Assembly (NCBI RefSeq): GCF_002159495.1 | Contig: NZ_NFIT01000004.1 | Span: forward strand, 1-64,000 | Length of the DNA stretch: 64,000 nt | Direction of reading: 5' to 3' | From: Olsenella sp. An293 | GTDB lineage: Bacteria > Actinomycetota > Coriobacteriia > Coriobacteriales > Atopobiaceae | In this document: piece after piece, positions 16,068 to 24,468 of the stretch | Numbering within the stretch: the stretch's first letter is position 1 | Layout: every line of letters starts with the position of its first letter | Notes under the pieces: model-generated | The model's input: only the letters and a program-made list of their open reading frames with translations | What the model was told of the DNA's origin: nothing | Databases searched by the model: none | Made by a program: the position numbers and the translations under genes

Positions 16068-16910
16068 TCACTGCAGGAACGCGGGCATCTCGCCGGCTCG
16101 GGTGGCGCGGGCGATCTCGAGCAGCGCGTCTGCCACGCCCTCGTCAGCGACGGAGCCCACGCGATAGTTGGCGGTGGCCAGGACCTCGTCGGTGGCGTTG
16201 GCCACGGCCACGGAGTGGCGGACCTTGCGCAGGATCTCGAGGTCGTTCTCGGCATCGCCAAATGCGACGACCTCATCGGCCGTGATGTCCAGCGCGTCGA
16301 GAAGAACGTCGAGCCCGGCGGCCTTGGAGACACCCTGCGGCATGATGTCAAACCAGCCCGAGATGGGCGACGCGATCCGCATGTCCGGCGCTGCCTCGGC
16401 CACGATCTGCCGGCAGCGCTCCATGTGCTCGGGGTCCTCCGGGCAGGCGATGGTCGCCGCGATGTAGTCCTCGTCGGGGATCTGGTCGACGGCGATGCCG
16501 GTGAAGCGCGTGCGGCGGGCGTAATAGGCGAGCTCATCGTCGGTGGTGCCCACGCCATACGCGGGATAGAGCAGGTTGGTCTGCTCGGGGTAGCACACGA
16601 GGAACATGCCCGGCTCGGGGCGCAGCGCCGCATCGATCCGCTCGAGGGCGTCGCGCGGGATGAGCGTCATCTGGACGTAGGCGCCGTCAAGGCGGATGCG
16701 CTTGCCGTTGGAGAGGATGCCCGTCTTGAAGCAGGACTCGTCCATGTCAAAGAAGCGCAGCAGCTCAACGGTGTCGCGACCGGTGGCGGGGCCAAAGCGC
16801 ACGCCCGCGTCCATGAGCTCGTGGATGGCGGAGATGGTGCGCGGGCTCACGTGCTTCTCGCCCAGCGGAATGAGCGTGTTGTCCATGTCCGAAAGAACGA
16901 GCTTGATCAC
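16068..16910 (-). CDS. Cof-type HAD phosphatase
   Basis: 280-residue HAD hydrolase with DMDNTLIP at the N-terminus, TGRD as motif II and a FGDAENDLEIL motif IV near residue 220. It keeps the large C2 cap of the Cof group. Its start overlaps the end of the membrane-protein gene by four bases, so translation is coupled. It belongs to the run pepT - membrane protein - phosphatase - phosphatase. Confidence 0.87.
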   Translation of the reverse strand: MIKLVLSDMDNTLIPLGEKHVSPRTISAIHELMDAGVRFGPATGRDTVELLRFFDMDESCFKTGILSNGKRIRLDGAYVQMTLIPRDALERIDAALRPEPGMFLVCYPEQTNLLYPAYGVGTTDDELAYYARRTRFTGIAVDQIPDEDYIAATIACPEDPEHMERCRQIVAEAAPDMRIASPISGWFDIMPQGVSKAAGLDVLLDALDITADEVVAFGDAENDLEILRKVRHSVAVANATDEVLATANYRVGSVADEGVADALLEIARATRAGEMPAFLQ

Positions 16911-17458
16911 GAGATGATTCCCCCCTCCACGCGCGGAAGCGCGTCAAAGCGGTCCATGGCCATGAGGATCTGCTCCACGTCCACCATGCCGGAGATGCGG
17001 CCCACGCGCCGGCCGCGCGCCCAGATGACGAGGTCACGGTACCCCGAGCCCTTGCGCAGCCCGACCCACCTGAGCAGGTCGATGTCGTCAAATCGGACGG
17101 ACGCGTCGTGCCCGACGAACGGCGTGATGACCAGGCGCGAGCCAAAGACCGAGACCTTGTAGCGGTTAAGGATGGCCCACCCGGCAAAGCACGTGACGAT
17201 GAACGCGTCAAAGAACGCGAACACCGGCAGCGGGCTGGGCAGAAACTCGAGCATCGCGCAGAGCCAGCCCAGGACAAACCCCAGCACGCTCATGAACGCC
17301 ATGGCCAGCACGAGGCCGCGGGCGAACGAGACCGGCACGACGTAGGTGTCGTGGTGGCGGTGATGCCGCTCGGAGAGGCGCACGTTACCCATGTGCTCGA
17401 GCAGCAGCGCGAGCACCGGCAGCACGACCTCCACGGCGGCAAGAACGACGAGCTCCAC
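16907..17458 (-). CDS. Membrane protein with C-terminal PH-like domain
   Basis: 183 residues. Hydrophobic segments lie at about 1-22, 45-72 and 78-100, followed by a soluble beta-rich region (KVSVFGSRLVITPFVG...DIDLLRWVG...YRDLVIWARG) that resembles a bacterial PH-like domain. It is six bases downstream of pepT and overlaps the next phosphatase gene by four bases. Function unknown. Confidence 0.7.
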   Translation of the reverse strand: MELVVLAAVEVVLPVLALLLEHMGNVRLSERHHRHHDTYVVPVSFARGLVLAMAFMSVLGFVLGWLCAMLEFLPSPLPVFAFFDAFIVTCFAGWAILNRYKVSVFGSRLVITPFVGHDASVRFDDIDLLRWVGLRKGSGYRDLVIWARGRRVGRISGMVDVEQILMAMDRFDALPRVEGGIIS

Positions 17459-17464
17459 GGGTCC

Positions 17465-18721
17465 CTACGCCTCTCCGCCGGGAGCCGTGGCGGCGAACTT
17501 CGCCACGAGGCGCTCCAGCATGTCGACGGTGAGCTCGAGGCTGCGCACCGGCACGAACTCGCGGACGGAGTGGGCGTTGTAGCCGCCCGTCGCGAGGTTG
17601 GGGCACGGCAGGCCGCGGAAGGTGAGCTGGGCGCCATCAGTGCCGCCACGCGCCGGGACCTCGACGGGGTCGATCCCCACCTCGCGGTTGGCCTCGAGCG
17701 CAAAGTCAATGAGACGCTGGTCGGCGGGGCCGAACTTCTCTGCCATGTTGCGGTACTGCGGGCGGATGGAGACGCTCACCGTACCCTCGCCGTAGCGGGC
17801 GTTGAGGAAGGCGGCGACGTCGCGCATGGTCTGCTCGCGGCGCGCGAAGGCATCGGCGTCGAAGTCGCGCAGGATGTAGGTGAGGGTGACGGCGGAGGCG
17901 GTGCCCTCGATGTCGGTGGGGTGGAAGAAGCCCTCGCGGCCCTCGGTGTGCTCGGGGCGCTGCGCGGCGGGAATCATCTGCTGGAACTCGCTCGCCACGG
18001 TGATGGCGTTGACCATGACGTCCTTGGCGGCGCCGGGATGCACCATCACGCCGCGAATGATGACCGTGGCCTCGCTGGCCGAGAAGCACTCGTAGTTGAA
18101 CTCGCCGAGCGCCTCGCCGTCCACGGTGTAGCCGCCGCACGCGCCGAGCGCCTCGACGTCGAGCAGGCTCGCGCCGTGGCCGATCTCCTCGTCCGGGACA
18201 AAGGCCGCGACGATGCGGGGATGCGGCAGCGCGGGGTTTTCCGCCAGGCGGGCGAGCAGCGCCATGATCTCGGCGACGCCGGCCTTGTCGTCGGCGGAGA
18301 GCAGCGTGGTGCCGTCGGAGCAGACGATGTCCTGTCCCACGAACCGCGCGAGGTCGGGGACCTGCTCGGGCGTGGTCTGGACCGGCTCGCCGTCGACGAC
18401 GCCCGAGACGAGCGGGCCGCCCTCGTAGCGCACCACGTGCGGGCGCACGCCGTGGGCCGGGGCGTCGGGCGAGGAGTCGATGTGCGCGCAGAGCACGAGC
18501 GCCGGCAGGTCCTCCGCGCCGGCCGAGGCGGGCAGGAAGCCCGTGACGTAGGCGTGCTCGTCTGCCGTGACGTTCTCGCAGCCGATGGCCTCGAGGTCGT
18601 CCGCGAGCAGGCGCGCCATGTCGTGCTGGCAGGGGGTCGACGGGGTCTGATCGAGGTTGTCGGGGTCTGACGGAGAGTCGACCTGGACGTAGCGCAGGAA
18701 GCGCTCGAGGACGTCTGACAT
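17465..18721 (-). CDS. pepT: Peptidase T (tripeptide aminopeptidase)
   Basis: 418-residue cytoplasmic zinc peptidase of the M20 family that removes the N-terminal residue of tripeptides. Metal and catalytic landmarks are LCAHIDSSPDAP, SADDKAGVAEIM, VPDEEIGHGA and the C-terminal NATGGYNAHSVREFVP. The length matches known PepT (about 410). GGGAGG precedes the ATG at 18721. First gene of a four-gene leftward set. It likely processes peptides supplied by uptake systems; an OPT family transporter is encoded elsewhere in the window. Confidence 0.92.
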   Translation of the reverse strand: MSDVLERFLRYVQVDSPSDPDNLDQTPSTPCQHDMARLLADDLEAIGCENVTADEHAYVTGFLPASAGAEDLPALVLCAHIDSSPDAPAHGVRPHVVRYEGGPLVSGVVDGEPVQTTPEQVPDLARFVGQDIVCSDGTTLLSADDKAGVAEIMALLARLAENPALPHPRIVAAFVPDEEIGHGASLLDVEALGACGGYTVDGEALGEFNYECFSASEATVIIRGVMVHPGAAKDVMVNAITVASEFQQMIPAAQRPEHTEGREGFFHPTDIEGTASAVTLTYILRDFDADAFARREQTMRDVAAFLNARYGEGTVSVSIRPQYRNMAEKFGPADQRLIDFALEANREVGIDPVEVPARGGTDGAQLTFRGLPCPNLATGGYNAHSVREFVPVRSLELTVDMLERLVAKFAATAPGGEA

Positions 18722-18923
18722 GGAACCTCCCGTGGTCGTTGCGGGGTCGCGATTTTCTCGCCTGATAGTCTAGCGCAGGGGTGGGCGACGCGCGTCAGCG
18801 GAGCGTAACCTCGCGGAGCCGGGGGCGGGGCGCCCGCCGATTCCCCGAACGAGGCGCAAATCCTGAGCGTTCGCGGGCGTATAGTGTTCGCATATGCCCC
18901 GCAAGGAGAAGGTGGGACACGCC

Positions 18924-20213
18924 ATGGCCGAGAAGAACGAGCGACAGCGGCTCAAGCCGCACCGCCGGGGAACGCCGATCGAGCCCGCGGCACCGGGCAA
19001 GCCCGCAAGTCGCCCGGCCGCCCAGGCCCGACCAGCCCGCGCACGCCAGAAGAAGACGCAACTCCTCCCCGTCGTGATCGTGCTCGCCGCCCTCTTTGTG
19101 GTAGGATGCGCGCTCGGCATCCGCGCGGCGCTGGCGCCGGCTCCCGAGACGCCCCCGGCCCTCGAGGGCCCAACGCGGGTCAGCTTTGTGGCCGTGGGCG
19201 ACAACCTCCCGGAGATCGAGATGGCCGCCTATGCGGACGCCCAGGCCGGGGAGACGGGCGACGGGGACTACGACTACACCCCCATCTACGCGCCGATCCG
19301 CGACTACGTTCAGGCCGCTGACCTTGCCTATGTGAAGCAGGAGACCCATCTGGGCGGGGACGACATCGGCCCCAAGGGCTACCCCTCCTTCAACACAACC
19401 GACCAGATGGCGGACGCCCTCGTGGACGCGGGCTTTGACCTCGTGGGGTCGGCCTCCAACCACTCCTACGACTGGGGCTCCTACGGGGCCAACGAGCACT
19501 CGCGCTCCGTCTGGAACTCAAAGCCCGTCGCCTTTGCCGGTACCGCGTCGAGCGCGCAGGAGGCCGACGAGCTCGCCCTGGTGGAACGGGAGGGCATCAC
19601 GTTCGCCCTTCTCGACTACACCTACGGCGTCAACGGCTACGAGCGCGAGGACCTGCCCGACTACGCCGTCAGCTTCATCGACAGGGACCGCATCGCCGCC
19701 GACGTAGAGCGCGCACGCGAGCAGGCCGACGTGGTGCTTGTCGCCATGCACTGGGGCACCGAGAACCTCATGGAGGCCGACCAGACCCAGCGCGAGTACG
19801 CGCAGTACCTCGCCGACCTGGGCGTCGACGTGGTGCTGGGCTCGCACCCGCACGTGATCGGCCCCGTGACGTGGCTCACGGGCGAGGGCGGAAACAGGAC
19901 GCTCGTTGCCTACTCGCTCGGAAACTTCACGAGCAACCATGAGGTGAAGCGCATCAGAAACGAGCTCGAGGGAATGCTGAGCTGCGACTTTGTGAAGGAC
20001 GACGACGTCAGCATCGAGAACGTCCGGTGGACCCCGCTTGTGATGCACACCGACGGGACGAGCTTTGCGGTCTACGCCCTCAAGGACTACACGCCCGAGC
20101 TCGCCGCCGCGCACCCGGGCCTCGCCGAGGAGGCGGACCCCATCGCGTGGCTTCGCCAGACCAGCTCAGACGTGGTGAACGCGCTCGGCGACGAGTTTCC
20201 CATCGACATGTGA
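18924..20213 (+). CDS. CapA-like membrane-anchored metallophosphatase-fold protein
   Basis: About 430 residues. A basic Arg/Lys/Pro-rich cytoplasmic stretch precedes one transmembrane segment (about residues 44-66), then an extracytoplasmic PGA_cap domain: VSFVAVGDNL, QETHLGG, SASNHSYDWG, VAMHWGTE, and GVDVVLGSHPHVIGP. These proteins relate to CapA of poly-gamma-glutamate systems, but no capB or capC is near. Two starts are possible: the ATG at 18894 lies only ten bases after a TATAGT box, and the ATG at 18924 has an AAGGAGAAGG stretch upstream. The second was chosen. Confidence 0.82.
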   Translation: MAEKNERQRLKPHRRGTPIEPAAPGKPASRPAAQARPARARQKKTQLLPVVIVLAALFVVGCALGIRAALAPAPETPPALEGPTRVSFVAVGDNLPEIEMAAYADAQAGETGDGDYDYTPIYAPIRDYVQAADLAYVKQETHLGGDDIGPKGYPSFNTTDQMADALVDAGFDLVGSASNHSYDWGSYGANEHSRSVWNSKPVAFAGTASSAQEADELALVEREGITFALLDYTYGVNGYEREDLPDYAVSFIDRDRIAADVERAREQADVVLVAMHWGTENLMEADQTQREYAQYLADLGVDVVLGSHPHVIGPVTWLTGEGGNRTLVAYSLGNFTSNHEVKRIRNELEGMLSCDFVKDDDVSIENVRWTPLVMHTDGTSFAVYALKDYTPELAAAHPGLAEEADPIAWLRQTSSDVVNALGDEFPIDM

Positions 20214-20291
20214 GGGCGCTCGCGGCCCGCGGCGCGCCGACGTCAGGCGGCGAGGCGCGGGCGCGGTCCGAGCAGGCCCGAGGAGGAGATC

Positions 20292-20729
20292 ATGAAGCGC
20301 AGCAATGGCAGGCAGGAGGCGATCCGCGCCATCGTGCGCGGCCAGTCCATACGGACGCAAAACGAGCTCGTGGAGGCGCTCGTCGAGCGGGGCTTTCCCT
20401 GCACGCAGGCGACAGTCTCGCGCGACGTCTCCGAGATGCACCTGAGAAAGCTCGCGGGAGGGCTCTACGTCCTCGAGGAGGACCTCAATCTGCAGCTCGT
20501 GCTCTCGGAGTTCGTCATAGAGGCGAGAAGCGCGCCGGGCCAGAGCCTCGTGGTGGTGCTCACCCAGCCCGACACCGCGACGAGCGTGGCGAGGGCCGTC
20601 GACGAGGCGCGCCTCGCCCACGTGCTCGGCACGGTCGCCGGAAGCGACACGGTGTTCGTGGCGACCGACTCCCCCGCCGGGGCAGACGAGGTCAGGGGTC
20701 TCGTCTGCGCCCTCGCCGAGAGCGGCTAG
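20292..20729 (+). CDS. argR: Arginine repressor ArgR
   Basis: 145 residues. The N-terminal winged helix includes RTQNELVEALVERGFPCTQATVSRDVSEM, and the C-terminal oligomerisation and arginine-binding domain includes RSAPGQSLVVVLTQPDTATSVARAVDEA and GTVAGSDTVFVATDS. Size and motifs are typical. No arginine biosynthesis or deiminase gene is nearby. Its stop overlaps the end of the convergent phosphatase gene. Confidence 0.92.
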   Translation: MKRSNGRQEAIRAIVRGQSIRTQNELVEALVERGFPCTQATVSRDVSEMHLRKLAGGLYVLEEDLNLQLVLSEFVIEARSAPGQSLVVVLTQPDTATSVARAVDEARLAHVLGTVAGSDTVFVATDSPAGADEVRGLVCALAESG

Positions 20730-21568
20730 TTCGTGGACGCCGGCGCCAGGGACGCGAGGATTGGCTCGAGGTAGCGCGCCACGCCCGACTCGTCGCAGGA
20801 CGCGGTCAGGTGGTCGGCGGCAGCCTTGACCTCGGGCGCGGCGTTTGCCATGGCGACGCCGTCGCCAGCGGCGGCCAGCATCGTGAGGTCGTTGTCACCG
20901 TCGCCGAAGGCGATGCAGTCCTGCGGCGCGACGCCCAGGTGCTCGCAGAGCCACAGCAGCCCGGCCCCCTTGTGCGCGCGGCGATCGGTGACCTCGATGT
21001 TGCAGGGCAGCGAGGAGGCGCGCCTGAGGGAGGGTTCGGCGTCGACGAGCGCGCAGACCGCGTCGCGGTCCTCGGGGCGGCGGTAGAAGACGTTCAGCCG
21101 GCACACCTCGCCGATGCGCGAGAGCTGGTCCTCCAGGCTCGCGTCGTAGACGGTGCGCACGCTGCGGACGAACTCCTTGGTGGCCTCGCTGAGCTCGAGC
21201 CGCTCGATCAGCGAGAAGCGCTCACGCTCGGCGTAGACGGTTCCGTCGGCAAACAGGTCGAAGGTGACGGGCCGGTCGCGGAGCCTTTGGTAGAGGCTGA
21301 GCACCAGGTCCTTGTCGATGGTCACCTCGCGCAGGGTCCGCCCGCCGGCGACCTCAGCCACGACGGCCCCGTTGGCGCAGACGGCGTAGCGAACGCTGGG
21401 ATGGGCGAGCAGCTCGGGCGGCAGCCCCGCGAGGTTGCGGCCGGTGCAGGGAACCACCATGACCCCAGCGGACGCCGCGGCGTCGAGCGCGGAGGCGTTC
21501 TCGGGGGTGATGGCCTTGGCGGAGTCGAGGAAGGTCCCGTCCATGTCCACGAACACGAGCTTGAGCAC
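20726..21568 (-). CDS. Cof-type HAD phosphatase
   Basis: 280 residues with DMDGTFLD at the N-terminus, PCTGR as motif II, HKGAGL and FGDGDNDLTML motif IV near residue 225. It belongs to the same subfamily as the protein at 28453-29271 (both share the CTGR...LLAHPSV pattern and a 'G(A/S)SLPCN / SSIPMN-LEVT' section), and probably arose by duplication. It lies 31 bases after the dehydrogenase gene and likely shares its transcript. Confidence 0.87.
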   Translation of the reverse strand: MLKLVFVDMDGTFLDSAKAITPENASALDAAASAGVMVVPCTGRNLAGLPPELLAHPSVRYAVCANGAVVAEVAGGRTLREVTIDKDLVLSLYQRLRDRPVTFDLFADGTVYAERERFSLIERLELSEATKEFVRSVRTVYDASLEDQLSRIGEVCRLNVFYRRPEDRDAVCALVDAEPSLRRASSLPCNIEVTDRRAHKGAGLLWLCEHLGVAPQDCIAFGDGDNDLTMLAAAGDGVAMANAAPEVKAAADHLTASCDESGVARYLEPILASLAPASTN

Positions 21569-21599
21569 AGCGTCTCCTTTGGTCCCGAGCCCTCCCGGC

Positions 21600-22580
21600 T
21601 CACGAGAAGCGCACGCGGTCCGCGAACGTCACGCGGTTGGGCGGCTCCTTTCCGTCCTTGAAGGCAATGATGTTGTCTGCCACCACGTCGCCCATGCGAC
21701 GGTTTGCCTCGAGCGTCGCCGAGCCGATGTGCGGGGTCGTGAGGACGTTGGGCAGATCGTAGAACTTGGGCAGCGTCGGCGGCTCGCGCTCGTAGACGTC
21801 GACGGCGTAGCCCCCCAGGCTGCCCGAGAGCAGTGCGCGCTCGAGCGCGGACTCACGCACGATTCCGGCGCGCGCCGTGTTGATGAGCAGCGCGCCCTCC
21901 TTCATGCGGCGAAACTCGCGGGCACCCAACAGGTTGCGCGTCGCCGAGGTGAGCGGCGCGTGGATGGTCACGACGTCGGACTTCTCGAGCAGCTCGTCGA
22001 GGCCCGTGTAGAGCAACCCGTAGTGGGACGCCTCGGGGCGCTGGACGATGTCGTAGCCCAGGATGTCCATCCCAAAGCCCATCGCGCGCGCCGCGACCGC
22101 CATGCCGATGGCGCCCACGCCGATGATCCCGATGGTCTTGCCGTAGAGGCTCCTCCCGGGAATCTTGTTCCACACGCCGGACTTGAGCTGCGTCACGGTC
22201 TGGGTGATCATGCGAGCCAGGTCGAGGATGAGCGCAAAGGTGAGGTCGGCCGTCTCCTCGCGGTTGGCCCCGGGGGTGTTGGTGATCGTGATGCCGCGCC
22301 GCGTGGCGCAGGCGAAGTCGATGCCGTCGAAGCCCGCTCCGTGGCGCGCGATGAGGCGCAGTCGGGGGAGCTTCTCCATGGTCGCGGCGTCAAGGTAGTC
22401 GTTGCCGAGCACGATTGCGTCGCAGTCGTGGGCGTGCTCGACGATCTCGTCCCCGGAGAGCGGCCGTCCGTACGGGTTGACGCGCACCGTGCATCCCGCA
22501 GCCTCCAGCCGCTCGACCGCGCTTGTGTCAAAGATGCCAAACGTCGCCGCACACGACGCGACAACAAACGAATCCGACAC
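21600..22580 (-). CDS. D-isomer-specific 2-hydroxyacid dehydrogenase
   Basis: 326-residue NAD(P)-dependent oxidoreductase of the phosphoglycerate dehydrogenase group. The Rossmann motif GIIGVGAIGMAVA lies near residue 145. The catalytic Arg region is NTARAGIV, and the catalytic His is in TTPHIGSAT. A GTG at 22580 with AAAGGG seven bases upstream was preferred to upstream ATG codons, which lack a ribosome site. The regulatory ACT domain of SerA is absent, so the substrate could be a 2-hydroxyacid other than phosphoglycerate. Confidence 0.87.
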   Translation of the reverse strand: MSDSFVVASCAATFGIFDTSAVERLEAAGCTVRVNPYGRPLSGDEIVEHAHDCDAIVLGNDYLDAATMEKLPRLRLIARHGAGFDGIDFACATRRGITITNTPGANREETADLTFALILDLARMITQTVTQLKSGVWNKIPGRSLYGKTIGIIGVGAIGMAVAARAMGFGMDILGYDIVQRPEASHYGLLYTGLDELLEKSDVVTIHAPLTSATRNLLGAREFRRMKEGALLINTARAGIVRESALERALLSGSLGGYAVDVYEREPPTLPKFYDLPNVLTTPHIGSATLEANRRMGDVVADNIIAFKDGKEPPNRVTFADRVRFS

Positions 22581-22695
22581 GTCGTGTCCCTTTCCCATAA
22601 TGCACACCGTCCGGTGGGTATTTTACCCTTGGCCGCCGCCGCGAGCCTCGAAGACGCGGCGGAGTCCCGACAGCGCACACAATGAGGGACGGGGC

Positions 22696-22726
22696 CGGGC
22701 GACGCCATCTCCCAGGGCGCCGCCCG
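22696..22726 (-). terminator. Hairpin after the dehydratase gene
   Basis: CGGGCGACGCC and GGCGCCGCCCG pair with one mismatch around a 9-base loop, just past the stop of the leftward dehydratase. No U-tract is visible. Confidence 0.45.
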
Positions 22727-22752
22727 TCCCCGGCGGGACCGGGCGCGTCGGA

Positions 22753-24396
22753 CTACCCGATGACCGCGCCCGTCTTGGCCGAGCTCACCTGCCGGGCGTA
22801 GCGCGCCAGGAGGTGTCCGCCGTTCTCGTGGACGACGGGCTTCCAGCCCTGCTTGCGGCGGGCGAACTCCTCGTCTGTGACCTCCACCTCGATGAGGTTT
22901 CTGGTGAGGTCGATGTTGATCTTGTCGCCGTTCTCGACGAGCGCGATCGGGGCGCCGTCGAAGGCCTCGGGGCAGAGATAGCCCACCGAGAGGCCACCCG
23001 ATGCGCCGGAGAAGCGCCCGTCGGTGATGACGGCGGAGTCGGGGATGCCCTTCATGATCTCGGTGACGCGGTGGAGCTCCTTCATGCCGGGGCCGCCCTT
23101 GGGGCCCTCGTAGCGGATGATGACGCCCGTGCCCGGCTTGATGGCGTGGGCGTTGTAGGCCTCGAAGGCCTCCTCCTCGGAGTCAAAGACCATGGCAGTG
23201 CCGCTCCAGACGTGCTGGTCGGCGGGCACGGCGCTGGTCTTGACGAGCGCGCCCTCGGGGGCCAGGTTGCCGTAGAGCACCTGGATGCCGTTGGCCACGG
23301 AGGCGGGGTCGTCCTGGGTACGGATGACCGAGCGGTCGCAGCGCAGCACCGAGGTCTCGAGGTTCTCCGCGAGCGTCTTGCCCGTGACCGTCATGACCGA
23401 CGTGTCGAGGTCGCCCGCGATGGTCTCGAGGACGGCGGGGATGCCGCCGGCCTTGTAGAGGTTCACGCAGGAGATGTCGCCGTTGGGCACGACGTTGCAG
23501 ATGACGGGCGTCTTGGAGGTAATCTCCGCCACCTGGGTCCACGTGCACTCCAGGCCGAGCTCGGCGGCGAGGGCGGGCAGGTGGATGAGGGCGTTGAGCG
23601 AGCCGCCGATGGAGGCGAGCAGCTTGACGGTGTTGTCGATCGCCGCCTGCGTCATGATGTCGGACGGCTTGATGCCGCGACGGACGAGGTCGACGACGGC
23701 CGCGCCGGTCTGGCGGGCCGAGAAGCGCCGCTGGCTCGTGGACGACGGCCACAGCGCGCCGTTGGGCAGCATCATGCCGAGGCCCTCGGTCAGGCAGCCC
23801 ATGGTGTTGGCTGTGCCCAGGAAGGGGCAGACGCCGGGGCCGGTGTAGTAGCGCAGGGTGCCCTCGATGACGTCGCGCTCGGTGGCCTCGCCGGCCAGGA
23901 AGCGGGCGCGCAGGGCCTTGGACTCGGACGGCTTGATCTCGTCGTAGCACGGGCCGCAGGTCACGAGCGCCGAGGGCAGGTCGATGCGGGCCGCCGCCAT
24001 GAGCATGGCGGGGATGATCTTGTCGCAGCTGCCGAGGTAGACGACGCCGTCGAAGCAGCCCTCGCCCACGATCATGGCCTCGCAGGAGTCGGCGATGATC
24101 TCGCGGTGGGGCAGGCAGTAGCGCATGCCCGCATGGCCCTGGGCGATGCCGTCGCACATACCGATCGTGTTGAACTCGATCGGCTCGCCGCCGGCCTCGA
24201 GGACGCCCTTCTTGACCTCCTCCGCCAGCTTCCTAAGCGGCTCGTGGCCCGGGCACACCTCGTTCCAGCTGTTCGCAATCGCGATGAGGGGCTTGTCGGG
24301 GTTCTCGAGCGAGTCCACGGCGACGCCGGCCGCGGCCAGGTGGGCCTTGGAGATGGCGCGCTGGAAGGGCTCGAGCTTGTCAATAGCACGTTCCAT
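22753..24396 (-). CDS. IlvD/Edd-family sugar-acid dehydratase
   Basis: 547-residue iron-sulfur dehydratase. Family signatures are CPGHEPLRKLAE, MCDGIAQGHAGM, GSCDKIIPAMLMAAAR, TCGPCYDEIKPSE and the C-terminal TDGRFSGASGGLSVGYLCPEA. These include the cysteines expected to bind the cluster (in MCDG, GSCDK and GPCYD). Standing between a galactitol-type PTS and a KDPG-type aldolase, it is more likely a (phospho)sugar-acid dehydratase feeding a 2-keto-3-deoxy intermediate than dihydroxy-acid dehydratase of branched-chain amino-acid synthesis. The position argument is inference. Confidence 0.85.
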   Translation of the reverse strand: MERAIDKLEPFQRAISKAHLAAAGVAVDSLENPDKPLIAIANSWNEVCPGHEPLRKLAEEVKKGVLEAGGEPIEFNTIGMCDGIAQGHAGMRYCLPHREIIADSCEAMIVGEGCFDGVVYLGSCDKIIPAMLMAAARIDLPSALVTCGPCYDEIKPSESKALRARFLAGEATERDVIEGTLRYYTGPGVCPFLGTANTMGCLTEGLGMMLPNGALWPSSTSQRRFSARQTGAAVVDLVRRGIKPSDIMTQAAIDNTVKLLASIGGSLNALIHLPALAAELGLECTWTQVAEITSKTPVICNVVPNGDISCVNLYKAGGIPAVLETIAGDLDTSVMTVTGKTLAENLETSVLRCDRSVIRTQDDPASVANGIQVLYGNLAPEGALVKTSAVPADQHVWSGTAMVFDSEEEAFEAYNAHAIKPGTGVIIRYEGPKGGPGMKELHRVTEIMKGIPDSAVITDGRFSGASGGLSVGYLCPEAFDGAPIALVENGDKINIDLTRNLIEVEVTDEEFARRKQGWKPVVHENGGHLLARYARQVSSAKTGAVIG

Positions 24397-24417
24397 GGTT
24401 TCCCCCTATGGGTATGG

Positions 24418-24448
24418 GGTGGGCGCCGCCCCGTCGGCGGCACCCACC
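24418..24448 (-). terminator. Intra-operon hairpin between PTS IIC and dehydratase
   Basis: GGTGGGCGCCGCC and GGCGGCACCCACC pair with one C:A mismatch around CCGTC. It sits in the 72-base gap between the two genes and lacks a U-tract, so it may tune expression or RNA stability. Confidence 0.45.
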
Positions 24449-24468
24449 ACCTCAGCTGAGATGGGCGA

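Noticed and set aside
22753-24396. Dehydratase considered as biosynthetic ilvD
   Set aside because: No ilv or leu genes are nearby, and it is embedded in a PTS-aldolase operon. The biosynthetic role cannot be excluded by sequence alone but is less likely.
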